Shown: positions 29,896-39,078 of the stretch, piece after piece
How positions within the stretch are numbered: the stretch's first letter is position 1
Layout of the letters: the number at the start of each line of letters is the position of its first letter
Source: Alcanivorax sp.
Lineage (GTDB): Bacteria; Pseudomonadota; Gammaproteobacteria; Pseudomonadales; Alcanivoracaceae
Assembly (NCBI GenBank): GCA_022565695.1
Contig: JAIUME010000002.1
Coordinates: forward strand, 282,598-346,597
Reading direction: 5' to 3'
DNA: 64,000 nt
Position numbers and translations under genes: made by a program
The notes under the pieces: model-generated
Seen by the model: the letters and a program-made list of their open reading frames with translations, nothing else
Databases searched by the model: none
What the model was told of the DNA's origin: nothing

Positions 29896-32701
29896 GGTCC
29901 TTCTCCTTATCGGAATCCCGAGACGATGTCTCAGCAGCCGCTGACAGTAGTGTTTTCAATTCAGGGATGCAGGAGCCACAACCACTGCCTGCGCCCGTGC
30001 AACGACCGATAGCCGTCACGTCGCCACAGCCCTCATGGATGGCTTCTTCGATTTTTGCCTGGCGTACCTGGTAGCAACTGCATACGACCGGGCTGTTGTC
30101 GCGCAGCCCGCCCGGTACACCGGCCATCAATTGCAGTGGATCAGGCCGCGTCTCAGTCAACGTCTGTGCCAACCAGTCTTCATCAATATCCGCCGGCAGC
30201 GGCGACAACACCGCAAAGCACGCCGGCTTGCCCTGGTGATAGCCGAGCAATCGGTGATGCCCGGTGGCCGTGTCGATCATTTCGGCCCAGTCCTGCACGT
30301 CAGGGCAGCGCGCACGCAGCCAATCCGTATCCACGGGCCGTTGACCGGCCATGCGCAGACGGGTCGCAGGTTCGCCGGGAATACGGCACCAGTAATGGCT
30401 GGCATCCGGGACATTCAGACGCGTCAGGGCGATCACCGTGGCATGCCAGCTCGGCAGGAAAGGCGCGATGCGAACCGGCGTCTGCTTGAACGCGGGCTGG
30501 CCGGATTCCGCATCGCAGTTGGCCGCCACCAGCGCATCCACCCGTGCTGCGCTGGCAAAGCAGTCATTCCAGTGGATCGGCATAAACACGCTACCGGGCT
30601 GCTGGCCTTCGCTGCTGCGTGCCGGTACGACGCACTGGCCCAGCGGGCTTTGCACACGAACCAGCTCGCCCTCACTGACACCGGCACGCGCCATATCCTG
30701 TGGGTGCATCCCGACAAAGGGTTCGCTGGTATGACTCAGCAGCTTCTGTGCACGCCCGGTGCGCGTCATGGTGTGCCATTGGTCACGCAGACGGCCGCTA
30801 TTGAGCAACAGCGGCCAGTCATCGCTGACGCCGGCATGGGACAAACGTGGCGTGACCGGGATCAGTCGCGCACGTTCGTCAGGATAAAAAAAGCGGCCGT
30901 CAGCAAAAAGACGCTCGGTCCCCGAGGAACCTGGATCGCCCGGACCATGTGCACTGAGCGGCCACTGGACAGGTAACAGTGAGGCGTAGTCCTGATCGCT
31001 GATCTTTGCCAGCGCCCCGATATCAAAAGCACGACGGGCATTGCCCTGCTCTCCATTGCCCGGCTTTCCATTGCCCTTTTGGCCGTTGCCATAGGCGGAA
31101 AGCGCCGCGTGTTCCCGGAAAATTGCAGCAGGGCTGGCATAGTCAAACGCCGCCGCATAACCGAGACGTTGTGCCACGGCGCTGATGATCCACCAGTCCT
31201 GGCGGGCTTCGCCGGGCAAAGGCAGGAATGCCCGTTGACGGGATATGCAGCGTTCGGAATTGGTCACGGTGCCGTCTTTCTCACCCCAACCCGCCGCAGG
31301 CAAGCGAATATGGGCCATGCGCAGGGTGTCCGTATCGGCCACACAGTCCGACACGATCACTGTCGGGCACTGCGCCAGCGCCGAGCGCACCAGGTCAGCT
31401 TCTGGCATGGACACCACCGGATTGGTGGCCATGATCCAGATGACCTTGATACGGCCTTCGCCCACGGCCCGGAACAGATCCACGGCCTTGAACCCTGGCG
31501 CGCGAGCGACGCGGTTGCTGCCCCAGAATCGGCCCACCAGTCCACGGGACGCCTCGTCGAAGCCCATGTGCGCGGCAAGCTGGTTCGCCAGCCCGCCGAC
31601 TTCGCGCCCACCCATGGCATTGGGCTGGCCGGTGATCGAGAAAGGCGCCGCCCCCGGCTTGCCGATGCGGCCCGTCGCCAGATGGCAGTTGATAATCGCG
31701 CTGGCCTTGTCGACACCGGTTTCCGATTGATTGATGCCCTGGGAAAATACCGTCACCGTTTTCGGTGATTGCGCAAACCAGTCAAAGAAGCTCGTTAATG
31801 CCGCAGTCGATACCCCGCACTCCTCAGCCATCCCGGCAATATCGTCGGGACCACCGGGAAATGCCGCCGATGCCGCCGCAATGGCGGCCTCTGCATCCCG
31901 GGTATGGGCTGCCATGAAATCCTGATCCAGCTTGCCTTGAGCTGCCATCCAGGCCAGCAAGGCGGTAAACAGATAGCCATCAGCACCGGGGCGGATGGCA
32001 AGATGCAGATCGGCAAGATCGCACGTGGCTGTCTCCCTGGGGTCGATCACCACGACTTTCATGTCCGGGCGCTGTTGTTTCGCCGCAGCGATACGCTGGT
32101 ACACCACCGGGTGTGTCCAGGCCATGTTTGAGCCGGTGATGATCACCAGATCGGCCAACTCCATATCCGCATAACAGCCGGGCACCGCATCAGCACCCAA
32201 TGTCTTCTTGTGGGCCACCACAGCGCTGGCCATGCACAGGCGCGAATTGGTATCGATATTGGCGGCGCCGATAAAGCCTTTCATCAGCTTGTTGGCGACG
32301 TAATAGTCTTCTGTCAGCAATTGGCCTGACACATAGAAACCAATGGATTCGGGGCCGTATTGTTCAATCGCTTCACGCATGCGCACCGCGACAGTATCCA
32401 GTGCCTGATCCCAGGCCACGCGGCAACCGTTGATTTCGGGATACAGCAATCGCTCCTTGACGCTGACGGTATCGCCAAGGGCGCTGCCCTTGACGCACAA
32501 CCGCCCCTTGTTCGCGGGATGATCAGACAGGCCGGTGGCTTTCCAGCCGCTCTCGCCGTCTTGCTGCGCGTTCTGCTGCCCTTTTTGCTGCCCTTCTTTC
32601 TGCCCTTCTTTCTGCATAGCCACGCCACAGCCCACTCCGCAATACGGGCACGTCGTTGATGTCTGTTGCTGATCGCGGCAGTCAGTCATGGGAGCACTCA
32701 T
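29867..32701 (-). CDS. nasA: assimilatory nitrate reductase catalytic subunit NasA
   Basis: A 944-aa cytoplasmic Mo-bisMGD enzyme that reduces nitrate to nitrite. An N-terminal [4Fe-4S] site (CPYCGVGC; Cys18, 21, 25 and Cys69 in LCVKGS), the molybdopterin domains and a C-terminal BFD-like [2Fe-2S] domain (CSCYQV ... CGSC, about 880-930) are visible. Two in-frame short repeats are unusual: QKEG-type units at residues 30-49, between the third and fourth cluster Cys, and GNGQK-type units near residues 537-555. The ATG overlaps the nasB stop (ATGA); Met5 is an alternative. Confidence 0.96.
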   Translation of the reverse strand: MSAPMTDCRDQQQTSTTCPYCGVGCGVAMQKEGQKEGQQKGQQNAQQDGESGWKATGLSDHPANKGRLCVKGSALGDTVSVKERLLYPEINGCRVAWDQALDTVAVRMREAIEQYGPESIGFYVSGQLLTEDYYVANKLMKGFIGAANIDTNSRLCMASAVVAHKKTLGADAVPGCYADMELADLVIITGSNMAWTHPVVYQRIAAAKQQRPDMKVVVIDPRETATCDLADLHLAIRPGADGYLFTALLAWMAAQGKLDQDFMAAHTRDAEAAIAAASAAFPGGPDDIAGMAEECGVSTAALTSFFDWFAQSPKTVTVFSQGINQSETGVDKASAIINCHLATGRIGKPGAAPFSITGQPNAMGGREVGGLANQLAAHMGFDEASRGLVGRFWGSNRVARAPGFKAVDLFRAVGEGRIKVIWIMATNPVVSMPEADLVRSALAQCPTVIVSDCVADTDTLRMAHIRLPAAGWGEKDGTVTNSERCISRQRAFLPLPGEARQDWWIISAVAQRLGYAAAFDYASPAAIFREHAALSAYGNGQKGNGKPGNGEQGNARRAFDIGALAKISDQDYASLLPVQWPLSAHGPGDPGSSGTERLFADGRFFYPDERARLIPVTPRLSHAGVSDDWPLLLNSGRLRDQWHTMTRTGRAQKLLSHTSEPFVGMHPQDMARAGVSEGELVRVQSPLGQCVVPARSSEGQQPGSVFMPIHWNDCFASAARVDALVAANCDAESGQPAFKQTPVRIAPFLPSWHATVIALTRLNVPDASHYWCRIPGEPATRLRMAGQRPVDTDWLRARCPDVQDWAEMIDTATGHHRLLGYHQGKPACFAVLSPLPADIDEDWLAQTLTETRPDPLQLMAGVPGGLRDNSPVVCSCYQVRQAKIEEAIHEGCGDVTAIGRCTGAGSGCGSCIPELKTLLSAAAETSSRDSDKEKDHVEPVRALG
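31037..31090. repeat. 15-bp coding minisatellite in nasA (GNGQK-type units)
   Basis: About three and a half units of GGCAAYGGMNARNNG (minus strand) encode GNGQK, GNGKP, GNGEQ and GN. They fall in a loop of the molybdopterin domain near residue 545 and keep the frame. Confidence 0.8.
32555..32614. repeat. 12-bp coding minisatellite in nasA (QKEG-type units)
   Basis: Five 12-bp units encode QKEG, QKEG, QQKG, QQNA and QQDG at NasA residues 30-49. They sit inside the loop between the third and fourth Cys ligands of the [4Fe-4S] cluster. The first two units are the most similar. Confidence 0.85.
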
Positions 32702-33945
32702 GCAAGGCCCTCCTCAGCAGCGGATGCCGGCAAGCGATCCGCAAACAACAGCTGATTGCGCCAGCGCGAGATGTCCTTGCCCAGCTGTTTTTCATACCAG
32801 GCGCCACCGCTGGTTTCGCCGTACAGCACTGCCCCGGTCAGACGATTTCCGTCAAGCCAGAGACGGCGATAATGTCCGGCTACCGGGTCCCGCCAGACCA
32901 GACTCGTGTCGCCCTGCTGCTCACCCGCAGCGAACACCGACACACCGCTGACCTTGAGGCGTGTCGGACTGTCACGATAGATATAGCGGCGATGCCCGAG
33001 CTCCATCAGATGGGCGGCACACACGCGGGCCTGCTCATAGAGCGGCGCCACCAGACCAAAAGTGCGGTGGCGATGTTCGACACACTCCCCTACCGCATAA
33101 ATGGCCGGGTCATAGGTCTGCAGGGTGTCATCGGTCAGCACGCCCTGACGGCAGGCAAGCCCGGCGCTGCGCGCGAGACGGATATCCGGCACGATGCCGA
33201 TGGCCTGCACCACCAGATCGGCAGTGATCTGACTGCCGTCCTCAAGCTTTACAGCACGCACCTGGCCGCGCCCGTTACCCAGAAACGCAGCGGTGCGGGC
33301 TTGCAAGACAATATTCAGCCCGCGTTTTTCAAGATCCTTCTGCAGCAGTGCCCCGGCTTCCGGATCCAGCTGGCGATTGAGCAGACTGCGGCCACTGTGA
33401 ATCAGCGTGACGGACACGCCACGACGCCGCAGCCCCTCTGCCGCTTCGATGCCGAGGAAGCCGCCACCGATGACCACCGCCGCACGGGCACTGCGGCTGG
33501 CTTCAATGAGCTGGCGCGTATCGTACAGATCCCGGAAAGTGGTGATCCCGGACAGATCCGCACCGTCACAATCAAGGCGCCGTGGCTGTGACCCCGTCGC
33601 CAGCACGAGACGCTGGTATGTCTCTTCCCGGCCGGAGGCGGTGCGCACTACCCGGCGACGGCGATCTATCGCCACCACCGCATCACCGCAGATCAGCGCT
33701 ATGCCCCGGCTGCGATACCACTCGGCATCATGGGTGACCACCGAGGCCTCGCTCTGCTCGCCACCGAGCACCGGCGAGAGCAACACGCGGTTGTAACCCG
33801 GTTCGGATTCAGCACTGATCACCGTGATACGCCACGGCGTCGGCGCCAGAGAGCCAGCCAATGCCAGGCACTCTTCCAGCAACCGGGTCGCCGCCATACC
33901 GTTACCGATGACGATCAGATGCGGGGCAGTCCGGGAGTCAGTCAC
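32698..33945 (-). CDS. nasB: NAD(P)/FAD-dependent electron-transfer subunit of assimilatory nitrate reductase
   Basis: A 415-aa flavoprotein related to the N-terminal half of NirB and to NasB/NasC electron-transfer subunits. It has the FAD motif VIGNGMAATRLLEE, the central NAD motif VVIGGGFLGIEAAEGL and the YAVGECVEHR segment. It probably passes electrons from NAD(P)H to the BFD domain of NasA. The start is a GTG that overlaps the nirD stop (GTGA); the stop overlaps the nasA ATG. All links in this operon are overlapping, so expression should be coupled. Confidence 0.88.
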   Translation of the reverse strand: MTDSRTAPHLIVIGNGMAATRLLEECLALAGSLAPTPWRITVISAESEPGYNRVLLSPVLGGEQSEASVVTHDAEWYRSRGIALICGDAVVAIDRRRRVVRTASGREETYQRLVLATGSQPRRLDCDGADLSGITTFRDLYDTRQLIEASRSARAAVVIGGGFLGIEAAEGLRRRGVSVTLIHSGRSLLNRQLDPEAGALLQKDLEKRGLNIVLQARTAAFLGNGRGQVRAVKLEDGSQITADLVVQAIGIVPDIRLARSAGLACRQGVLTDDTLQTYDPAIYAVGECVEHRHRTFGLVAPLYEQARVCAAHLMELGHRRYIYRDSPTRLKVSGVSVFAAGEQQGDTSLVWRDPVAGHYRRLWLDGNRLTGAVLYGETSGGAWYEKQLGKDISRWRNQLLFADRLPASAAEEGLA

Positions 33946-34295
33946 TGGGCGCTCGGCTGTTGGGCAACCAGCACGCGGCCATCGCGGACCGTCACCGGCC
34001 AGGTGGGCACATGCACGGCCATATCTTCAAGACAGATACCTGTGTGCAGACAGAAATGCTGCTTGTACACCGGCGATGCCACCACCAGCTTGCCACCGAT
34101 ATCCCCGAGAATGCCCCGGGCCAGCACATTGGCATCACTGAAGGGGTCATGATTACCCAGAGCGAAAAAGCCATCTTCGGTGTTAAAAAGTGCGACCTGC
34201 GCACCGTTGATGCGTGCCGCCACACCGGTGCCCCGAATGACATCACTCACCGCGCACACATCCGCCCATCCCGTTACATTGGCCTTGCTGTTCAT
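33942..34295 (-). CDS. nirD: nitrite reductase [NAD(P)H] small subunit NirD
   Basis: A 117-aa Rieske-fold protein that partners NirB. It has the NirD pattern (VCAVSDVIRGTGVAARING, FFALGNHDPFSDANVLARG) and, as usual for NirD, lacks the Cys/His ligands of true Rieske clusters. It overlaps nirB upstream and nasB downstream by four bases each. Length and composition are normal. Confidence 0.93.
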   Translation of the reverse strand: MNSKANVTGWADVCAVSDVIRGTGVAARINGAQVALFNTEDGFFALGNHDPFSDANVLARGILGDIGGKLVVASPVYKQHFCLHTGICLEDMAVHVPTWPVTVRDGRVLVAQQPSAQ

Positions 34296-36865
34296 GCCGG
34301 TTCTCCCTTTTCAGTCTGTGCGCGCGGATCGAACTTCACCGGCTGCGCTGCTTCCATCAGTTGTGCACGTTCCTCGGGGCGCGCCGGGCGCTTCTGTCCG
34401 CGTTCGCGCACGTAGACAATGTGCTCATCCGCGCTGTCGTCATTGATAAAGGCATCAAAACGGCGCAAGGCCTGGGCGTCCTCGATGGTGCGTTTCCATT
34501 CGCAGACATAGGTATCCACCACCGCCTGCATCTGTTTCTCAAGCTCTTCGGCGATGCCGAGGGAATCATTGATGACTACGTCCTGCAGGTATTCCAGCCC
34601 GCCTTCCATGTTGTCGCGCCACACGGAAGTACGCTGCAGACGATCCGCCGTACGTATGTAGAACATCAACAGGCGGTCGATGTAGCGCACCAGCGTCTCG
34701 TCATCAATATCACTGGCAAACAGTTCAGCGTGGCGTGGACGCATGCCACCATTGCCGCAGACATAGAGGTTCCAGCCTTTTTCTGTGGCGATGATGCCGA
34801 CGTCCTTGCTCTGGGCTTCAGCACATTCCCGCGTACAGCCGGACACCGCCATCTTGAGCTTGTGCGGCGAGCGCAATCCGCGATAGCGCTCTTCAATGAA
34901 AATGGCCATGGCGACCGAATCCTGCACCCCGTAGCGGCACCAGCTGTTACCGACACAGGACTTCACGGTGCGCAGGGATTTGCCGTAGGCGTGGCCTGAC
35001 TCGAAACCCGCTTCGACCAGTTCAGTCCAGATTTTCGGCAGCTGTTCCACACGAGCGCCGAACAGGTCGATGCGCTGACCGCCAGTAATCTTGGTGTACA
35101 GGTCATAGCGTTGCGCGACCTCACCAATGACGATCAGCTTCTCCGGTGTGATTTCACCGCCCGGCACCCGGGGCACCACGGAATAGGTGCCGTCTTTCTG
35201 CAGGTTGGCCAGGAAATAGTCGTTGGTGTCCTGCAAGCCGGCGTGTTGCGGCTTGAGCAGGTACTCGTTCCAGCAGGACGCGAGGATGGACGCCACCGTC
35301 GGTTTGCAGATGTCACAGCCATGCCCTTGACCGAATTTCTCCAGCAGGGCGTCAAAGGTCTTGATCTCGTGCACCCGCACCAGGTGATACAGCTCCTGGC
35401 GGCTGTAGGCAAAGTGCTCGCAAAGATGATTGTTGACCTCGATGCCCTGGCGCACCAGTTCGGCATCCAGCACCTGTTTGACCAGCGCAGCACAACCGCC
35501 ACAACTGGAAGCCGCTTTTGTATCGGTCTTCAGGCCACCCACGGTTGTGCAGCCGCCGGCGATGGCACTGCACAGATCACCTTTGGTGACGTTATTGCAG
35601 GAACATATCTGCGCCGTATCCGGCAATGCATCAATGCCCAGAGAGGGTTTGTCGGATGACGCCGGCAGAATCAACGCAGCGGGTTGCTCTGGCAGCGCCA
35701 TCGCGTTCAGGCAGTACTGCAGCAGCATGCCGTAATCAGCCGTGTCGCCCACCAGCACGGCACCGATCAGCTTCTTGCCTTCGGCATCGATAACCAGTTT
35801 CTTGTAGACGCCAGCCGGGCCGTCTTCAAAGACACAGCTGGTGGCGCCGGGTGCATTGCCCTGGGCGTCACCGATGGAGCCGACCTCGACCCCCATGAGT
35901 TTCAGCTTGGTGCTCATATCCGCACCGGTAAAGGTGCGGCTCTCATCACCGGTCAGCTGGGCAGCACACACGCGGGCCATTTCATAACCCGGTGCCACCA
36001 GACCATAAATGCGCCCGGACCACAGGGCGACTTCGCCGATGGCGTAGATATCCGGGTCAGAGGTCTGGCAGTTGTCATTGACGACGATGCCACCACGCTC
36101 CCCCACTGCCAGCCCGGCGTCGCGCGCCAGCTTGTCATCCGGGCGGATGCCGGCAGAAAACAGCACCATGTCGGTGTCGAGCGTTTCACCGTCGGCAAAC
36201 TCGAGGCGGTAGCGGCTTTCCTCACCCGCCACGATGGCCTGTGTTGCCTTGCCAGTATGCACCTTGACACCCAGGCTCTCGATTTTGTGTCGCAGCACCC
36301 GCGCGCCGCCATCATCCAGCTGCACCGCCATCAGTCGCGGGGCGAACTCGACAACGTGGGTATCCAGTCCCAGATCCTTCAACGCCTTGGCGGCTTCCAG
36401 CCCGAGCAGACCGCCACCAATGACGACGCCGCTGCGTGATGACGCGGAGCTATCGCGAATGGCTTCCAGATCCTCGATGGTGCGATACACCAGACAGTGT
36501 TCCTGATCATTACCGGGGATCGGCGGCACAAACGGATAGGAGCCGGTGGCAATCACCAGCTTGTCATAAGCCACTGCTGCACCGGAGGCGCCTTCAACAC
36601 GTCGCGCAGCGGTATCAATGCGCGTTACCGCTTCGCCCAGCAGTAGCCGGATACCCTGCTCGGTAAAGAAGGCCTCGGTGGTCAGCGCCAGATCTTCGGT
36701 TGTGGCACCACTGAACCAGCTGCTCAGCTGTACCCGGTCATAGGCCGGGCGCGGCTCGGCACTGAACACGGTGATGGCATAGTTGTGTGTGAGGCCGCTC
36801 AACTCTTCGAGCAGGCACTGCCCCACCATCCCGTTACCTATGATGACCAACGCCGGTTTGCTCAT
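34292..36865 (-). CDS. nirB: nitrite reductase [NAD(P)H] large subunit NirB
   Basis: An 857-aa cytoplasmic enzyme that reduces nitrite to ammonium with NAD(P)H. The N-terminal FAD/NAD domains (VIIGNGMVGQCLLEE, VVIGGGLLGLEAAKAL) are followed by a BFD-like [2Fe-2S] domain (CSCNNVTKGDLC) and a C-terminal sulfite-reductase-type domain with the siroheme/[4Fe-4S] ligands in NSWCRYG and GCTRECAEAQSKD. The ATG at 36865 has AAGGAG upstream. It is the first gene of nirB-nirD-nasB-nasA-cobA, expressed from a sigma-54 promoter through a leader terminator. Confidence 0.96.
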   Translation of the reverse strand: MSKPALVIIGNGMVGQCLLEELSGLTHNYAITVFSAEPRPAYDRVQLSSWFSGATTEDLALTTEAFFTEQGIRLLLGEAVTRIDTAARRVEGASGAAVAYDKLVIATGSYPFVPPIPGNDQEHCLVYRTIEDLEAIRDSSASSRSGVVIGGGLLGLEAAKALKDLGLDTHVVEFAPRLMAVQLDDGGARVLRHKIESLGVKVHTGKATQAIVAGEESRYRLEFADGETLDTDMVLFSAGIRPDDKLARDAGLAVGERGGIVVNDNCQTSDPDIYAIGEVALWSGRIYGLVAPGYEMARVCAAQLTGDESRTFTGADMSTKLKLMGVEVGSIGDAQGNAPGATSCVFEDGPAGVYKKLVIDAEGKKLIGAVLVGDTADYGMLLQYCLNAMALPEQPAALILPASSDKPSLGIDALPDTAQICSCNNVTKGDLCSAIAGGCTTVGGLKTDTKAASSCGGCAALVKQVLDAELVRQGIEVNNHLCEHFAYSRQELYHLVRVHEIKTFDALLEKFGQGHGCDICKPTVASILASCWNEYLLKPQHAGLQDTNDYFLANLQKDGTYSVVPRVPGGEITPEKLIVIGEVAQRYDLYTKITGGQRIDLFGARVEQLPKIWTELVEAGFESGHAYGKSLRTVKSCVGNSWCRYGVQDSVAMAIFIEERYRGLRSPHKLKMAVSGCTRECAEAQSKDVGIIATEKGWNLYVCGNGGMRPRHAELFASDIDDETLVRYIDRLLMFYIRTADRLQRTSVWRDNMEGGLEYLQDVVINDSLGIAEELEKQMQAVVDTYVCEWKRTIEDAQALRRFDAFINDDSADEHIVYVRERGQKRPARPEERAQLMEAAQPVKFDPRAQTEKGEPA

Positions 36866-36956
36866 GGAACGCTCCTTCACAACATGTTTCTTTTGTACAA
36901 CGCGCTTCGCTGTACTGGTCCGCCTGCCAGACCGGCTGGTGCCGGCTCGCAGGCAC

Positions 36957-37008
36957 AAAAAAAAAGGCGCTCACACCCCGGGCCGTGGCCCGGACGGTGA
37001 GCGCCTTT
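36957..37008 (-). terminator. leader terminator (attenuator) before nirB
   Basis: On the minus strand AAAGGCGCTCAC and GTGAGCGCCTTT form a perfect 12-bp stem with an inner CCGGGCC/GGCCCGG stem, followed by nine T's. It lies about 90 bases before the nirB ATG and downstream of the promoter, so it should stop transcription unless antitermination occurs. Confidence 0.9.
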
Positions 37009-37046
37009 GCTCGATTGTCCCTAGCTGTTTCACTCCGGTGCACAGG

Positions 37047-37064
37047 GCCATCGTCGTTGATGGC
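37047..37064 (-). promoter_or_regulatory. ANTAR-type hexaloop hairpin in the nirB leader
   Basis: The minus strand reads GCCATC-AACGAC-GATGGC: a perfect 6-bp stem with a six-base loop that has A at position 1 and G at position 4, the pattern bound by ANTAR antiterminators. A second, weaker stem (CTGT/ACAG around ACCGGA) follows at 37024-37045, before the terminator. The regulator is probably the NIT-ANTAR protein at 47862-49190. Confidence 0.75.
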
Positions 37065-37094
37065 GCCCGACACGGGTCGCTACAGCATGATAAG

Positions 37095-37110
37095 AGCAAG
37101 ACTCATGCCA
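37095..37110 (-). promoter_or_regulatory. sigma-54 promoter of the nirB operon
   Basis: The minus strand reads TGGCATGAGTCTTGCT: GG and GC doublets exactly ten bases apart and 14 of 16 positions matching the TGGCAC-N5-TTGCA form. The expected transcription start is about 12 bases downstream, near 37083, which gives a leader of about 215 bases. Confidence 0.75.
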
Positions 37111-37404
37111 GCCGCAGACCGCTGCACCGGCGCCATATGGTCTGACACCCGCAAAGCCTTGCGATGCCGCCTTTTGGCATGCGATGGCTACCGCTGCTAA
37201 CAGATGCAGGCTGCCCCCGGACAGCATCCGTTCGGCAATCTGCACTGCCACCTGATCGTGCACGCATGCACCGAAATAACGCACAGGACGTGCGGATATC
37301 TCCCCTCACCAGCAACAGGCTGCACCTCTCCAGTGACCGCCTATAGCGGACAGGACGTCGTATTTCGCGCCATTTCGCACCATCAGGAAGCACGCACCCG
37401 AACG

Positions 37405-37420
37405 TGGCACGCATCGTGCA
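37405..37420 (+). promoter_or_regulatory. sigma-54-like promoter of the nitrate transporter gene
   Basis: TGGCACGCATCGTGCA has a perfect -24 element and GG-N10-GC spacing; the -12 box is GTGCA instead of TTGCA. It would give a leader of about 175 bases before the transporter ATG. No intrinsic terminator is visible in this leader, unlike the other three. Confidence 0.6.
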
Positions 37421-37475
37421 CTATTTGCCGGCATGCTCCGGCGCAATGACGCGCCGGGCACCTTCAGGAGCAACG

Positions 37476-37508
37476 ATGCTCAGCCTTGTGTCCGGTTATC
37501 ACCGGTAA
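37476..37508 (+). CDS. candidate leader peptide (uORF 1)
   Basis: A ten-codon frame, MLSLVSGYHR, begins five bases after a good CAGGAG ribosome site. Its stop overlaps the start of a second small frame (TAATG). It could be a regulatory uORF or chance. No coding bias can be judged at this length. Confidence 0.3.
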   Translation: MLSLVSGYHR

Positions 37509-37612
37509 TGCATGGGCGCGGCAGGCTCCTGACCAGCACTGCGCGCTCATTACCCGCTGAAGGCCCTGTGCACGATGCCCTGCAATGGCCCAGAAACATG
37601 GAGCACCCATGA
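37508..37612 (+). CDS. candidate second uORF overlapping the transporter start
   Basis: A 34-codon frame starts in the TAATG overlap with uORF 1 and ends with a TGA that overlaps the transporter ATG (ATGA). If translated, it would couple the leader peptide to the transporter. The peptide ([19 protein letters not shown]...) resembles nothing I know, and its composition does not look clearly coding. Confidence 0.25.
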   Translation: MHGRGRLLTSTARSLPAEGPVHDALQWPRNMEHP

Positions 37613-39078
37613 GCACGCAGAAACTGAATTTGCTTAACCTGTCAGCCCCGCGCATCCGCCTGCTGCATCTCAGCTGGATGGCCTTCTTTGTGAGTTTTGT
37701 GGTGTGGTTCTCCCACGCCCCGCTGATGGGCGACATCCGCGAGGTGTTTGACCTCACCTCCGATCAGGTCAAGGCACTGCTGATCCTTAACGTGGCGCTG
37801 ACTATCCCTGCACGGGTGGTGATCGGCTCACTGGTGGATCGCTATGGTCCGCGCCTGGTATTCGGCATGCTGCTGATTGTCGCAGCGATTCCCTGCTGGG
37901 CGTTCGCGCTGTCCACCACTTATGAACAGCTGGCAGTGACACGACTGATGCTCGGTTTTGTCGGCGCCGGATTTGTTGTCGGCATTCGCCTCATCAGTGA
38001 ATGGTTCCCGGCGCGCGAAGTCGGTCTGGCGGAAGGTGTCTACGGTGGCTGGGGCAACTTCGGTTCTGCCGCCGCCGCCATCACCCTGCCGACCGTGGCG
38101 ATGCTCTTCGGTGGCGAGAATGGCTGGCGCTGGGCCGTCGCCAGCACCGGGGTGCTTTCCGTCACCTACGGTCTGATCTTTCTCTGGCGAGCACGCAATA
38201 CGCCCGCTGGCGCCTCTTACTTCAAACCGAAAAAAGCCTCCGCGCTGGAAGTCAGCAGCAAGCGTGACCTCTATTTCTATATGGCCATGTGCGTGCCCCT
38301 CTATGCCGCGCTGCTGGTCATTGTCTGGCGCCTGGGCCCGGGTCAGCTCGGACTGTACGGCACCACACCACAGCTGGCGCTGATCGCGGTCATCCTGAGC
38401 CTGGCCATCGTCCAGCTGCATCAGGTCTGGCGTGTGAACTATCAGCGCCTGCGCGAAGGCGTGCCAGAACATGACCGCTATGCGTTCAAGCAAGTGGCCA
38501 TCCTCAACCTCGCCTATCTGGTCACCTTCGGTTCTGAACTCGCCGTGGTATCCATGCTGCCTCTGTTCTTTATCGACACCTTCAGCCTGCCCGCTGTCAC
38601 CGCTGGCCTGCTGGCCTCCGGTTTCGCCTTCATGAATCTGGTGGCCCGCCCCGGCGGCGGCTGGCTGTCGGATCGCTTCGGCCGCAAACGCTCGCTGAGC
38701 ATTCTGCTGTGTGGCCTGATGCTGGGTTACGGGCTGATGAGCCTGATCGGCAGCAGCTGGCCGCTGGTGTTTGCGGTGATGGCCACCATGTGTTGTTCGT
38801 TCTTTGTGCAAGCCGGTGAAGGCGCCGTCTTTGCCACAGTGCCCCTTATCAAACGGCGACTGACCGGGCAGATTTCCGGCATGGTCGGCGCCTATGGCAA
38901 CGCCGGCGCTGTCAGTTTTCTTACGGTGCTGACGTTCGTTGAACCCTCTTCATTCTTTCTGGTGATTGCTGCGTTTGCCGCCGTGACCTTCGCCGCCGTA
39001 CAGTGGCTGGAAGAACCCCGGGGGCATATTGCCGAAGTGGATGAAAATGGCCAGGTTCAGTTGATCGAGGTGGGCTGA
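37609..39078 (+). CDS. MFS nitrate/nitrite transporter (NarK/NasA type)
   Basis: A 489-aa major-facilitator protein with about 12 helices. The nitrate-porter signatures are visible as [19 protein letters not shown] and [16 protein letters not shown] in the first half and [17 protein letters not shown] in the second, including the conserved substrate-binding Arg of the RLISEWF helix. GGAG lies five bases before the ATG. It imports nitrate for NasA and is a third uptake route beside the two ABC systems. Its stop abuts the next ATG. Confidence 0.9.
   Translation: MSTQKLNLLNLSAPRIRLLHLSWMAFFVSFVVWFSHAPLMGDIREVFDLTSDQVKALLILNVALTIPARVVIGSLVDRYGPRLVFGMLLIVAAIPCWAFALSTTYEQLAVTRLMLGFVGAGFVVGIRLISEWFPAREVGLAEGVYGGWGNFGSAAAAITLPTVAMLFGGENGWRWAVASTGVLSVTYGLIFLWRARNTPAGASYFKPKKASALEVSSKRDLYFYMAMCVPLYAALLVIVWRLGPGQLGLYGTTPQLALIAVILSLAIVQLHQVWRVNYQRLREGVPEHDRYAFKQVAILNLAYLVTFGSELAVVSMLPLFFIDTFSLPAVTAGLLASGFAFMNLVARPGGGWLSDRFGRKRSLSILLCGLMLGYGLMSLIGSSWPLVFAVMATMCCSFFVQAGEGAVFATVPLIKRRLTGQISGMVGAYGNAGAVSFLTVLTFVEPSSFFLVIAAFAAVTFAAVQWLEEPRGHIAEVDENGQVQLIEVG

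Larger units (their letters stand above)
36866..37608. promoter_or_regulatory. divergent control region between nirB and the nitrate transporter
   Basis: This 743-base gap holds, towards nirB (minus), a sigma-54 promoter, a hexaloop hairpin and a leader terminator. Towards the transporter (plus) it holds a second sigma-54-like element and two short candidate uORFs. I found no canonical NtrC dyad (GCACC-N5-GGTGC) here; scattered TGCACC half-sites occur at about 37130 and 37260. Confidence 0.7.

Noticed and set aside
30035..30976. 313-codon plus-strand frame inside nasA
   Set aside because: Antisense shadow of a well-supported nitrate reductase gene.
37021..37449. Several short frames in the nirB-transporter intergenic region
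   Set aside because: No ribosome sites, no coupling and no similarity; the region is better explained by promoters and the leader.
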